Shown here in pieces: positions 26,156 through 34,927 of a DNA stretch of 64,000 bases. Within the stretch, counting starts at the first letter, position 1. Each line of letters opens with the position of its first letter. A program made the translations under genes and the position numbers. The notes under the pieces were generated by a model. The model did no database searches. It worked only from the letters and a program-made list of their open reading frames with translations, and had not been told where the DNA came from. This DNA is from Phycisphaera sp. (GTDB lineage Bacteria; Planctomycetota; Phycisphaerae; Phycisphaerales; UBA1924): assembly GCA_020639255.1 (NCBI GenBank), contig JACKGZ010000007.1, positions 1 through 64,000 of the forward strand, written 5' to 3'.

Positions 26156-26368
26156 CTACCTGTTCGCGCATTTCTCGATGTACTTTGCGCAGGCCACGAC
26201 AACGGGCGATGCGATGAGCACGCAGGTGAGTGTGGCTTGGATAGCTGTGCCCATCCAATTTGCCGGGTACCACACACAGGCGAAAATGAGTGCCAGAAGG
26301 ATCAAGGCTCCGCCGCAAACGACGGCGCTTGACAAGTACCACAGTGCAGTGATGAGCTTGCGTGTCAT
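26156..26368 (-). CDS. Small two-helix membrane protein
   Basis: This 70-residue product (starting MTRKLITALWYL) has two hydrophobic helices at about residues 8-30 and 38-60, and ends in KYIEKCANR. Its ATG overlaps the stop of the preceding glycosyltransferase gene as ATGA, which is the main support for it being real. It is less GC-rich than its neighbours. Function unknown. It may assist the glycosyltransferase at the membrane, by position only. Confidence 0.55.
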   Translation of the reverse strand: MTRKLITALWYLSSAVVCGGALILLALIFACVWYPANWMGTAIQATLTCVLIASPVVVACAKYIEKCANR

Positions 26369-27462
26369 CTCTGGAATTGAACGACCCTTCCGAGCGTCCG
26401 CTCGATATCCCGCACGAAACCACCCTTCTTGAAGTAGTCCCTCAGCGCCGCGCGGGCGTTCTTGATGATGCGCTTCGACGCCTTCGGGTCGCGTAGATAC
26501 CGCTCGCACACCTCGCTCGCGCCTTGGAAATCCCACGGGATGGGCACGTACGTCTCGCCCGGGATGTAGATGTCCGGGCTGGTCTCGAGGTGCGCCATGT
26601 CGGGCTTGACGAGCAGCGAGCCGCTGGCGATGGCCTCGTAGTCGCGGAAGCAGACTTCGCCCCAGCCGAACGGGCTGAGCGTGATCTTGCTGAGTCCGAG
26701 CTCGATATAGTACCGCTTGGCGCTCGAGCGCCCGGTGCCGGTCATGCGGAATTGCTTCTCGAGGCGTTCGACCTCGTCGAGCAGCTTGCCCCGGCTGAAC
26801 TGGTACCATTCCTGCTTGCCCGCGCGGTTCAACGAGCCCACGCGCCTGTTCACATCGATCGGGCGCAGCCGCCAGGGCACCCCTGCGATGTCCGTCAGAC
26901 GCAAGAGCATCCGGTTGCGGTAGCACACGCCCAAGTTCCAGCCGCTGACCAGCTTGTGGATGTGCGCCGGGTCGGGCCTGCTCCCGAAGCGCCAATCGCC
27001 GAGGTCGAACCCAAGCGCCCCCTGCACGAAATCGGCGTACACGAACCCGCCCGCGTAGTCGCGCTGGTACTGGGCCACGTCCCGCAGCGTCTGACGCTTG
27101 ATGTACATATCGACAAAGGGCAGCACCCCGAAGTGTGGCGAGCTCGTCGGGGCGTAGTAATCCAGCATCACCAGCTTCGGGCGAGGCTCGCGCTTGGCGA
27201 AATCCGCGAACAGCTCGACAAGATCCTCAGCGGTGTCCGACCAGTGCGGCATCACCAGCACCGCGTCCACACCCGACCCGGCTCTGCACGCGTCTTCGAG
27301 CCCGGCCCGGATATCCGCGAGTGTCTTAACGTCGCGCAGCTCGGTCGTCAGCCCGAGCTTGTCGCGCAACTCATCCGCGTACATGAGGAAACCCTGAACC
27401 TGGTGCCCGGTCGGGCTGGCGGTCCGCGTGCCGCGGGACAGGATGAGGGCGTGCGTGGGCAT
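26365..27462 (-). CDS. Glycosyltransferase-like protein (GT-B type C-terminal half)
   Basis: The 365-residue protein has a C-terminal stretch GLSKITLSPFGWGEVCFRDYEAIASGSLLVKPD (in parts, about residues 270-302). It resembles the nucleotide-sugar half of CgeB/DUF3880-type glycosyltransferases, where a conserved Glu in the RDYEAIASG region contacts the donor. The N-terminal half is not recognisable. No signal peptide or membrane helix is seen, so it is probably cytoplasmic. Start: ATG 27462 has AAGGA about 13 bases upstream; ATG 27512 would add 17 charged residues. It is coupled to a small membrane protein. Substrate unknown. Confidence 0.7.
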   Translation of the reverse strand: MPTHALILSRGTRTASPTGHQVQGFLMYADELRDKLGLTTELRDVKTLADIRAGLEDACRAGSGVDAVLVMPHWSDTAEDLVELFADFAKREPRPKLVMLDYYAPTSSPHFGVLPFVDMYIKRQTLRDVAQYQRDYAGGFVYADFVQGALGFDLGDWRFGSRPDPAHIHKLVSGWNLGVCYRNRMLLRLTDIAGVPWRLRPIDVNRRVGSLNRAGKQEWYQFSRGKLLDEVERLEKQFRMTGTGRSSAKRYYIELGLSKITLSPFGWGEVCFRDYEAIASGSLLVKPDMAHLETSPDIYIPGETYVPIPWDFQGASEVCERYLRDPKASKRIIKNARAALRDYFKKGGFVRDIERTLGRVVQFQR

Positions 27463-27567
27463 GCGGGCTTCGGGTTCCTTTCGGGGTCGCGTCTCGGGTT
27501 CATGGGCCATCGGCGCTTGTGAGCGGACAGGTTGAGTGGGGCGGCTCTGAAACACAAGGAAAGACCC

Positions 27568-27573
27568 TAGACT
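27568..27573 (+). promoter_or_regulatory. -10-like box TAGACT for leuS, leaderless position
   Basis: TAGACT is followed by 8 bases and the ATG at 27582. No clear -35 is seen at 17 bp. Confidence 0.45.
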
Positions 27574-27581
27574 CACACATC

Positions 27582-30500
27582 ATGGCCGATCACGCGAGCA
27601 ACCAGACGAGCGACGCACCCGAGCACCGCTACACCGCGAGGCTCGCGGGCCATCTCGAACGCAAGTGGCAGGGCGTCTGGGAGGAGCGGGGCACATACCG
27701 CGTGCCCAACCCGGGCGAGCCGGGCTTCAATGCCTCGCGTCCCAAGTTCTACGCGCTGGACATGTTCCCCTACCCCTCCGGCGCGGGCCTGCACGTCGGC
27801 CACCCCGAGGGCTACACCGCGACCGACATCGTCAGCCGGTACAAAAGGATGCAGGGCTTCAACGTCCTGCACCCGATGGGCTTCGACGCCTTCGGCCTGC
27901 CCGCCGAGCAGCACGCCATCAACACGGGTGAGCACCCGGCCTCGTTCACGCGCAAGACCATCGAGACCTTCCGCCGACAGCTCAAGCGCTTCGGCTTCAG
28001 CTACGACTGGTCGCGCGAGTTCGCGACGATCGACGAGGACTACTACCGCTGGACGCAGTGGATCTTCGTGCAGATCTACAACAGCTGGTACGACGAGGAA
28101 GAGTCCCGCTGCCGACCGATCGCCGAACTCATCCAGCTCATGGAGGGCGGCACGGGCCGCGTCTCGCTCGAGGGCGAGCTCGTCCGCATCACCAGAGCCG
28201 AGAAAGCCACCGAGGCCTTGGGCGGCGAGCCGATGGGCGTCCGCCAATGGCACGAACTGACCGCCACCGAGCAGCGCACGTTCATCGACAACCAACGCCT
28301 GGCCTACGTCGGCGAGCAGACCGTCAACTGGTGCCCGGCCCTGGGCACGGTGCTCGCCAACGAAGAAGTCATCGATGGGCGCTCGGAGCGCGGCGGGCAC
28401 CCCGTGCTGCGCAAGCCCCTCAAGCAGTGGCTCTTCCGCATCACGGCTCTGGCCGACCGCCTGCTCACCGGGCTCAACGAGCTCGATTGGCCCGAGAGCA
28501 CCAAGACGCAGCAGCGTGAGTGGATCGGGCGCTCCGAGGGCGCCGAGGTCGACTTCGAGCTGGACCTCGACCTCGACAACCCGGACACCGACACCGAGTT
28601 CACGCCAGCGGTCCGGGTCTTCACGACGAGGCCCGACACGATCTTCGGCGCGACGTACATGGTCGTCGCGCCCGAGCACGACGCGGTGGCCGCGGTCCTC
28701 AAAGCCCCGCGCGAGGGCACTCCGATCGCCGAGCTCGCCGCGTACGTCGAGGCGGCCCGCAACCGCTCCGACAAGGACCGGATGGAGAACAAGGACAAGA
28801 CCGGGTGCTTCACCGGGCTCTACGCGATCAACCCCGCCACGAGCGAGCGGATCCCCGTCTGGACGAGCGACTACGTGCTTGCCACCTACGGCTTCGGCGC
28901 GATCATGGCTGTCCCCGCGCACGACAAGCGCGACTACGAGTTCGCGCAGAAGTTTGACCTGCCGATCCGCGACGTCGTCTACCCGCGCACGATCCTGGCG
29001 ATGTCGTACTTCGTCCTACACGCCGACGAAGAGGAACGCACGACCGACCGCTGGAAGCACGTGCTCGCCGACTTCCTGGGCCTCGTGACGACCTCGAGCC
29101 TGCCGCCCGACGTGTACCCGGAGGTGCTCGAGGCGGTCCGCACGCGCCGCGAGCACGACGCCGGCCCGCTCTACGGCGAGAACGCCCGCGGCACGATCAG
29201 GCGCGAGTACGAGTCCTCACTCGAAGATCTCGGCGTGGCGAACTTCGCCGAGCTGCAGGACATTTTCCGCGAAGCCCGCTACTTCGCGCACACCGGCGTG
29301 TCGTACGCCGGCGCCGGCTACGCGGCGAATTCGGCGAACGATGACGTCAGCCTGAACAACCTCGACCAGGACGGCGCCAAGGCTGCGATCGTGAAGTGGT
29401 TCACGGACACGGGCATCGGGCACAAGAAGGTGAACTTCCGCCTGCGCGACTGGCTGTTCAGCCGTCAGCGGTACTGGGGCGAGCCCTTCCCGATCGTGTT
29501 CGACGAAGCCGGCAATCATTACGCCGTCGCGGAAGAACACCTGCCGGTGCTGCTGCCCGATCTGACAGACTATCACCCCGAGGAGAGCGAGGATCCGCAG
29601 CCGCTACTCGGCAAGGCGACGGACTGGGTGCACACGACCGCGGCGGCCGCGGGTGTCGATACGCTCGACCCGGGCACCCCCGTCGTGCGCGAGACCAACA
29701 CCATGCCCGGCTGGGCCGGCTCGTGCTGGTATCACATCCGCTACCTCGATCCGAAGAACGATCAGGCGTTCGTGAGCGAAGAAGCCGACAGCTACTGGCT
29801 GGGTGAAGGCGGCGTCGATCTGTACATCGGCGGCGCCGAGCACGCGGTGCTGCACCTGCTCTACGCGCGGTTCTGGCACATGATCCTGCACGACCTTGGG
29901 CACCTGAGGAGCCCCGAGCCCTACCGCAGGCTCTTCCACCAGGGCATGATCACGAGCCACGCCTTCATGCGCACCGACAAGAGCCTCGTCGGTGTCGACT
30001 GTGTCGAGGAAAAGGGCGGCCGATTCTTCGAGGCGCGCACGGGCGACGAGGTCATGCGCACGATCGCCAAGATGTCCAAGTCTCTGCGCAACGTCATCAA
30101 CCCCGATGACATCATCGAGGAGTTCGGCGCCGACACGTTCCGCCTGTACGAGATGTACATGGGCCCCTTGGAGGCGAGCAAGCCCTGGAACACCGACGAC
30201 ACGGTCGGGCTCTTCCGCTTCCTCCAGCGCGCCTGGCGCCTATGCGTCGACGAGAACACGGGCTCGCTTGTCTTTGCGGACACCGCCGACGCGGGCGTCG
30301 AGAAGCAGCTGCACCGCACGACCGCCAAGGTGGGCGAGGACGTCGAGCGTCTGGCGTTCAACACGGCGATCGCCTCGATGATCGAGTTCGTCAACGCCGC
30401 CCTCAAGACGGGTGTCACGCGGGATCAGATGGACCGCTTCGTGCGGGTGCTCGCGCCGTTTGCGCCGCACTTCGCCGAGGAATTGTGGCACAAGCTGGGC

Positions 30501-30752
30501 CACGAGGATTGCGTCGCGCACGCGGACTGGCCCGGCTACGAGGAATCGATGCTCGTCGACAGCGAGGTCGAGATCGCCGTGCAGATCCTGGGCAAGGTCA
30601 AGGCGCGACTGAGTGTGCCCGCGGGCGCGAGCGAGGACGAACTCCGCGAGCTGGCTCTGAAGGAAGACACGATCGCCGAGCTGATCGCGGGCAAGGACGT
30701 GCGCAAAGTCATCGTTGTGCCTGGTCGGCTTGTCAATATCGTCACGGGCTGA
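27582..30752 (+). CDS. leuS: Leucyl-tRNA synthetase with two large insertions
   Basis: LeuRS charges tRNA-Leu. The 1056-residue protein is about 190 residues longer than common bacterial forms. It has the HIGH-type PYPSGAGLHVGHPEGY near 56-72, the editing-domain TTRPDTIFGATYMVV near 347 and YGFGAIMAVPAHD near 435, LRDWLFSRQRYWGEP near 620 and the KMSKS loop AKMSKSLRN near 830. Extra sequence lies at about residues 170-238, between the IFVQIYN helix and VNWCPALG, and at about 466-568, between the editing domain and the return to the catalytic core. The zinc-site cysteines after VNWCP are mostly lost (RSERGG). Confidence 0.96.
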   Translation: MADHASNQTSDAPEHRYTARLAGHLERKWQGVWEERGTYRVPNPGEPGFNASRPKFYALDMFPYPSGAGLHVGHPEGYTATDIVSRYKRMQGFNVLHPMGFDAFGLPAEQHAINTGEHPASFTRKTIETFRRQLKRFGFSYDWSREFATIDEDYYRWTQWIFVQIYNSWYDEEESRCRPIAELIQLMEGGTGRVSLEGELVRITRAEKATEALGGEPMGVRQWHELTATEQRTFIDNQRLAYVGEQTVNWCPALGTVLANEEVIDGRSERGGHPVLRKPLKQWLFRITALADRLLTGLNELDWPESTKTQQREWIGRSEGAEVDFELDLDLDNPDTDTEFTPAVRVFTTRPDTIFGATYMVVAPEHDAVAAVLKAPREGTPIAELAAYVEAARNRSDKDRMENKDKTGCFTGLYAINPATSERIPVWTSDYVLATYGFGAIMAVPAHDKRDYEFAQKFDLPIRDVVYPRTILAMSYFVLHADEEERTTDRWKHVLADFLGLVTTSSLPPDVYPEVLEAVRTRREHDAGPLYGENARGTIRREYESSLEDLGVANFAELQDIFREARYFAHTGVSYAGAGYAANSANDDVSLNNLDQDGAKAAIVKWFTDTGIGHKKVNFRLRDWLFSRQRYWGEPFPIVFDEAGNHYAVAEEHLPVLLPDLTDYHPEESEDPQPLLGKATDWVHTTAAAAGVDTLDPGTPVVRETNTMPGWAGSCWYHIRYLDPKNDQAFVSEEADSYWLGEGGVDLYIGGAEHAVLHLLYARFWHMILHDLGHLRSPEPYRRLFHQGMITSHAFMRTDKSLVGVDCVEEKGGRFFEARTGDEVMRTIAKMSKSLRNVINPDDIIEEFGADTFRLYEMYMGPLEASKPWNTDDTVGLFRFLQRAWRLCVDENTGSLVFADTADAGVEKQLHRTTAKVGEDVERLAFNTAIASMIEFVNAALKTGVTRDQMDRFVRVLAPFAPHFAEELWHKLGHEDCVAHADWPGYEESMLVDSEVEIAVQILGKVKARLSVPAGASEDELRELALKEDTIAELIAGKDVRKVIVVPGRLVNIVTG

Positions 30753-30758
30753 TCGGAG

Positions 30759-31880
30759 TCATTCGATCGCTTCAACAACCACCGGCACGCTGATGCGTGA
30801 TCGCCACGACGCGGGCTCGCCGGCGAGGCTGGTGATGTCGCGGGCCGTCGCGGGTGTCGTGACGGGCTCGACCGAGCCGACGAGTTCGATGGTCATCGCG
30901 CGATCGGATCTGAGTTTGGCGATCAGGAGCGTGAACGCCCGCTCGCTCGGCTCGACGCGGAGCATGTACGCGCCGCGCTGCACACGCGTCGTGCGAGGGG
31001 CGGACGCGGGCGCATCATCTCCGCTCGCCAGGATCGGCTGTTCGGTGATTGGCAAAGCGTTCGCTAGTGCGATGGCTCGCTCTTCCTCGACCGCGCCTTC
31101 CACAGCCGCGAAGCGGGCCAGCTCGCTGTCACCCGCGAGCAGGCGCCGTGTTTCGTCGATCGAGGATGCACGCGAACCCGACAGACGCACGATGAGCCGA
31201 CCCTGACGCGCCAGTTCCAACGCGTCGGATGCCGAGGCGACCACGATCGGGCGTGAGAGCGGTCGGCTCGAAATGCTCGGTCGATCCTCGATGGCTTTGG
31301 GCGAAGTCTCGACGGGTTCGGACGTATCTTGCGCATCGTCCTGAGCGAGACGGATCGGTGCGTCCTGACCTTCGTTCGCCTCGGCAATCGTGCGTTCTGT
31401 GCGCTTCGGCTGGTCGAGGTCGAAGTCAAGTCGCGGGAGTACGACACCAAGAACGAGCACCACGGCTGCGGCTGCGGCAAAGGCGTAGGTGATCCGCTTG
31501 GCTCGGCTCGGCATCCGGCGCACGCGTCGGACTTTGACGGGTTTGTGCGTCGGCTTGCGCACGTCACTCGACGAACGGCCCGACTGCTCGATCGCGGCCA
31601 GGTCGTCCGCGTCGATCCTTTCGACCAGCTCCTGCTCGAGCACCGACTCGACCATCGCCTCGGTCTCGGCGAGTGTGACGGATGGTGTCGAGGCCTCCAT
31701 CAGCGCCTGACGATCGGCGCGCAGCTGCCAGACCAGGTCGGCCAGGTGCGCGTCGGTGCCGAGCGCCTCGACGATCGCCGCGGCGTCGACCGACGCGCCC
31801 TCGATGAACGAGAGGATCGTCGATTCGTCGAGCCCCGCGTCGATCAGGGCGATGAAGATGTCACGGTTCGTGTCCGACAT
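30759..31880 (-). CDS. Putative membrane-bound anti-sigma factor
   Basis: The 373-residue protein starts 11 bases after the ECF sigma gene, so it is almost certainly co-transcribed with it. Residues 1-130 are acidic and helical, as expected of a cytoplasmic sigma-binding part. A basic stretch (KVRRVRRMPSRAKR) precedes one membrane helix at about residues 131-150 (YAFAAAAAVVLVLGVVL). The remaining 220 residues should be periplasmic. No zinc HxxxCxxC motif is present, so it is not a ZAS-type anti-sigma. The role is inferred from gene order and topology. Confidence 0.6.
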   Translation of the reverse strand: MSDTNRDIFIALIDAGLDESTILSFIEGASVDAAAIVEALGTDAHLADLVWQLRADRQALMEASTPSVTLAETEAMVESVLEQELVERIDADDLAAIEQSGRSSSDVRKPTHKPVKVRRVRRMPSRAKRITYAFAAAAAVVLVLGVVLPRLDFDLDQPKRTERTIAEANEGQDAPIRLAQDDAQDTSEPVETSPKAIEDRPSISSRPLSRPIVVASASDALELARQGRLIVRLSGSRASSIDETRRLLAGDSELARFAAVEGAVEEERAIALANALPITEQPILASGDDAPASAPRTTRVQRGAYMLRVEPSERAFTLLIAKLRSDRAMTIELVGSVEPVTTPATARDITSLAGEPASWRSRISVPVVVEAIE

Positions 31881-31891
31881 GCTTCTCTCGA

Positions 31892-32593
31892 TCAGTCCTT
31901 CGTCTCTTTCGCCTCGCTCGGCCCGAGCCTTGCCGCCCGGATGCTCTCGACCATCTGTCTCAGGGCGAGCCGCGCCCTGAAGATCCTGCTCTTGACCGTA
32001 CCAACCCGGACCTCCAGCAGCTCGGCGATCTGGGCGTAATCCAAGCCCTGGGCGTCCCGGAGGAGCAGAACACTCCGAAGATCCGGGTCCAGGTTCCCGA
32101 GGGCCTCGATCACGAGGGCCCTCTGGTCCTCCTGTTGGACGCTCCGCCCCGGGATCGGTTCCCGCGACTGGGGCAGGAAATCGCCCAGCGTGGGTCGGGC
32201 ACCCTGAGAACCGGGCTCGGACGCGGATTTCAGCTCGGAATCGAGGGTGACGGTCCTGTTCCGGGACTCTTTGCGGATCCGCGAGAGGCAGCAGTTGACC
32301 GTCACCCGATAGATCCAGGTCGAGACCCGGGCCCGGTCATCGAACGAGTGCAGGCCCCGCATGACCTTCACGAGGGCGTCGTGGCAGGCGTCCTCGACCG
32401 AGGACTTTGGGCCCAGCATCTGCCGGCAGAGCGTGTGCATCATCGGTTGGTAGCGGACGAGCAGCTCGCGCCAGGCTTCGCGTACGGCTTCCGGGGTGTC
32501 CGCGCTGCGGATCGCCGCGACGAGATCCTCGTCGCTGGGCCTCTCGGCGTCCTGCCGGAGCCTGCCGTTGGAATGACCCGTTCCGTCGCTCAC
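31892..32593 (-). CDS. ECF-type RNA polymerase sigma factor
   Basis: The 233-residue protein has region 2 (YQPMMHTLCRQMLGPKSSVEDACHDALVKV in parts, near 50-78, with STWIYRVTVNCCLSRIRKE near 90-108) and region 4 (ALGNLDPDLRSVLLLRD and LDYAQIAELLEVRVGTVKSR near 180-212). An unusual linker of about 45 residues joins the two. It recruits RNA polymerase to a specific promoter set. The start is GTG at 32593, preceded by TACCAT and 6 bases with no ribosome site. It is followed by a likely anti-sigma gene. Confidence 0.9.
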   Translation of the reverse strand: MSDGTGHSNGRLRQDAERPSDEDLVAAIRSADTPEAVREAWRELLVRYQPMMHTLCRQMLGPKSSVEDACHDALVKVMRGLHSFDDRARVSTWIYRVTVNCCLSRIRKESRNRTVTLDSELKSASEPGSQGARPTLGDFLPQSREPIPGRSVQQEDQRALVIEALGNLDPDLRSVLLLRDAQGLDYAQIAELLEVRVGTVKSRIFRARLALRQMVESIRAARLGPSEAKETKD

Positions 32594-32599
32594 GGCCTG

Positions 32600-32605
32600 A
32601 TGGTA
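32600..32605 (-). promoter_or_regulatory. -10-like box TACCAT for the ECF sigma gene, leaderless position
   Basis: On the minus strand TACCAT is followed by 6 bases and GTG at 32593, identical in layout to trpE and uvrC. It sits in the 30-base gap after the OsmC gene. Confidence 0.5.
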
Positions 32606-32623
32606 CCACCTCGCGCCGGCGGC

Positions 32624-33094
32624 CTACTCCGCGATTGTGACCGTCGGCTCGTGCGACACTTCACATCTGAGCGACCGCGCGATGAAACACATGCCGCCGG
32701 CCTCGGCGTGGAGTCGCATGGCGATCTCCTGGTCGGAGCCGGCCCTGATCGTGACACGCGGGCGGAGCGTGATGCCCGCGAACTCACCCGAGCCGGCTGG
32801 GTAGATCGTCAACTCCCCGGACGCCGAGTCCTCGTACGACTCGACAACGACGCCCGATTGCGCACACAGGTGCAGATACCAGAGCATGTGGCACGCGCTG
32901 GCCGACGCGATGAGCAGCTCCTCCGGGTTGTACCGCGACCCGTCGCCTTGGTACACGGGCGCCGAGGATCCGGGCAGCGCGGGTCGACCCTCGGCGCGGA
33001 ATTCGTGCGATCGCTCGTAGCCCGTGTACGACGACGTCCCCGAGCCCGTGTTGCCCGTCCAGACCGTCGTGATCTCGAACCGTTCGTCGCCCAT
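32624..33094 (-). CDS. OsmC/Ohr-family peroxiredoxin-like protein
   Basis: The 156-residue protein matches the OsmC fold family: YNPEELLIASASACHMLWYL near 55-74 carries one conserved Cys, and AGGMCFIARSLRCEV near 131-145 carries the second. These two cysteines normally reduce organic hydroperoxides. The GYERSHEFRAEGRP N-terminal pattern is common in small OsmC relatives. It lies upstream of the ECF sigma gene on the same strand. TACACT ends 8 bases before the ATG. Confidence 0.88.
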   Translation of the reverse strand: MGDERFEITTVWTGNTGSGTSSYTGYERSHEFRAEGRPALPGSSAPVYQGDGSRYNPEELLIASASACHMLWYLHLCAQSGVVVESYEDSASGELTIYPAGSGEFAGITLRPRVTIRAGSDQEIAMRLHAEAGGMCFIARSLRCEVSHEPTVTIAE

Positions 33095-33102
33095 CGAGCA
33101 CG

Positions 33103-33108
33103 AGTGTA
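33103..33108 (-). promoter_or_regulatory. -10-like box TACACT, leaderless position
   Basis: On the minus strand TACACT is followed by 8 bases and the ATG at 33094. Confidence 0.45.
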
Positions 33109-33118
33109 CCCGGAGGGT

Positions 33119-33889
33119 TCAGTTCTTTGGCGGGTCGAAGGTGTCCTTGGCAAACTTCACACCAAGCTCGATCGAGTCGAACCTGATCACCTGCTTCATG
33201 CCCATCGCGCTGATTTCGAGCGCAAACGGGCGTTTGACACCCTTGACCTTGCGGTAGTCGCTGTAGGTGGTTTCGGTCGTGAAGGTGTCCGAGCCGGGCG
33301 CGGAGCGAGTTGAGATCTTGCGGTGCAGGCCCGATTCCACCTCAAAGAGTCCGACCTGGTGATCGCCCCATCGTGTGATAAGTTCGAGCTGGTAGCACTC
33401 AACTCCGTCGAACGTGATCTTGCCGACGGTCTTGGCCTCGGTGTAGGTCTTGCGGGGCTCGACGGGGGCGTAGTAGTTGGCCTCGTTGATGAGTTTGTTG
33501 GCCTCGTCGCCTTCGAGGATTTCGGTGGGCATGCCGAGCTGAGCGCGCCAGGCGACCTCGCCGTTGGTGCCCTGGACGATCGAGCCGAGGCCCTCAAGCT
33601 CGATCGTCACCTTCGTTTTGGTGTCGGCTTCGCGTCGGAGCACGACCGTACCGCTGGCGCCGACGGCGGGGATCTCGATCGTGCCGGCGAGTTCCTCGGT
33701 CTTGTGCTTGCGGTAGGCCTTCTCGCCGCCGAGGGCTTCGACGTAGTCCTCAAGCACCTTGAACCCGTCGGGCAGGTTGCTCGTGGGCTGAATCGCAGTC
33801 GGCACGCCCGATTCGGCGTTGCCCGGGCTGGGCGCGAGGACCAGCGTTCCGGCGAGGACAACAGGCAGCAGTGCGATCGGCGTGCGCAT
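33119..33889 (-). CDS. Secreted protein, LolA-like fold suspected; third copy of a tandem family
   Basis: The 256-residue product has a signal peptide (MRTPIALLPVVLAGTLVLAPSPGNA). The mature part shares an ordered set of motifs with the next two genes upstream: LPDGFKVLEDYVEALGG, a GT-x-E-IP strand region, GTNGEVAW, YYAPVEPRKTYTEAKTVG, HQVGLFEVESGLHRK and QVIRFDSIEL. The layout resembles LolA/LolB-like lipoprotein-carrier folds, judged only from the strand pattern. It is the copy farthest downstream in the array. GAGGAG precedes the ATG. Function unknown. Confidence 0.7.
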   Translation of the reverse strand: MRTPIALLPVVLAGTLVLAPSPGNAESGVPTAIQPTSNLPDGFKVLEDYVEALGGEKAYRKHKTEELAGTIEIPAVGASGTVVLRREADTKTKVTIELEGLGSIVQGTNGEVAWRAQLGMPTEILEGDEANKLINEANYYAPVEPRKTYTEAKTVGKITFDGVECYQLELITRWGDHQVGLFEVESGLHRKISTRSAPGSDTFTTETTYSDYRKVKGVKRPFALEISAMGMKQVIRFDSIELGVKFAKDTFDPPKN

Positions 33890-33961
33890 GGATACGGCTC
33901 CTCGGTGTGACCTCACGATTGGACGCGGCGGCTCGTGAACGGTTCCCACAAAAGAAAGAAT

Positions 33962-33978
33962 GCCCCGGGATCCGGGGC
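33962..33978 (-). terminator. Rho-independent terminator after the middle paralog
   Basis: GCCCCGG and CCGGGGC pair around a GAT loop. On the minus strand the hairpin is followed by ATTCTTTCTTTT, a good T tract. It separates the second and third paralogs. Confidence 0.8.
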
Positions 33979-34007
33979 GATCTTGGAGCAGTTTCTGGTC
34001 TGGCAGA

Positions 34008-34784
34008 TTACAGGGCGCCGGGCGGGTCGAAGTGCCCGTTCGCAAACTCGGGATCGAGTTCGACGTCTTTGAAGACGATGAGCTGCTTGATGCCGCCGTT
34101 GATGAGTTCGAGGCGCCTGGCGTGCTTGACGCCCTGGATTTCCGCGTAGTCGCTGAACCCGGTCTCGTTGATGTAGTGGTCGGACTCGGCGCTCGCACGG
34201 ATCGACAGCTTCCGCATCAGCCCCGACTCGACCTCATACAGCCCAACTTGGTGCTCGCCCCACTTGGTTTCAAGGTTGAGCTTGTAGCACCGGACCCCGT
34301 CGTGCTCGACGACGGCGACCGTCTCGGCGCTGACGTACGTCTTCTTCGGCTCGATCTGGGCGTAGAAGTCGGCCTGGTTCTTGAGTGTCTCGGCTGTCGG
34401 CCCCTCGATGACCTGCGGCTCCTGTCCGGGCTGACTCGTCCAGGCGACGGTGCCGTTGGTCCCCTGTTCCACCCGGCCGATCGCGCCGAGGTTGACCTCG
34501 ATCACCGTGCTGCTGGGTGCCTTGGAGCTGATCACGATGCTGCCCGCGATGTTCATCGCCGGCATCTCGAAGTCGCCCGACATACGGACGGCCTCGAACG
34601 CCTTGTTCTTCTCGTAGCCGCCGATCGCCTCGACGTGCTTCTGGAGGACGTCATACGCGTCCGGGAGCGAGGCGTCGGCTTTCTGCGTCTGCTTGGCCGG
34701 TGCCGAGTCGTCCTGGGCAACTGCCGCGCTCGTGAGCAGAGCCGAGGCGAGGGCGAGCGAAAGGCTGAGGGTTGGGCGTGTCAT
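34008..34784 (-). CDS. Secreted protein, second copy of the tandem family
   Basis: The 258-residue product has a signal peptide ending SAAVAQ and the family core: LPDAYDVLQKHVEAIGG, GTNGTVAWTSQPG, FYAQIEPKKTYVSAETV, HQVGLYEVESGLMRKL and KQLIVFKDVELD. It is clearly homologous to its neighbours over the full length. GGAG lies about 9 bases before the ATG. An intrinsic terminator follows, so it may be transcribed on its own. Function unknown. Confidence 0.72.
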   Translation of the reverse strand: MTRPTLSLSLALASALLTSAAVAQDDSAPAKQTQKADASLPDAYDVLQKHVEAIGGYEKNKAFEAVRMSGDFEMPAMNIAGSIVISSKAPSSTVIEVNLGAIGRVEQGTNGTVAWTSQPGQEPQVIEGPTAETLKNQADFYAQIEPKKTYVSAETVAVVEHDGVRCYKLNLETKWGEHQVGLYEVESGLMRKLSIRASAESDHYINETGFSDYAEIQGVKHARRLELINGGIKQLIVFKDVELDPEFANGHFDPPGAL

Positions 34785-34927
34785 GATCGAAATTCTCCAT
34801 CTGTTTTGGTGCGCAGGGCATCCCCGCCCGGGCTTGTTCCGAAACTCGGATCCCGGGTTTTCATCTTGAAGGGAGATGGCGCCCTGCTGGTGAGCCCGGC
34901 TATTCGGCGGGCAGTCTGGTCATGGTT

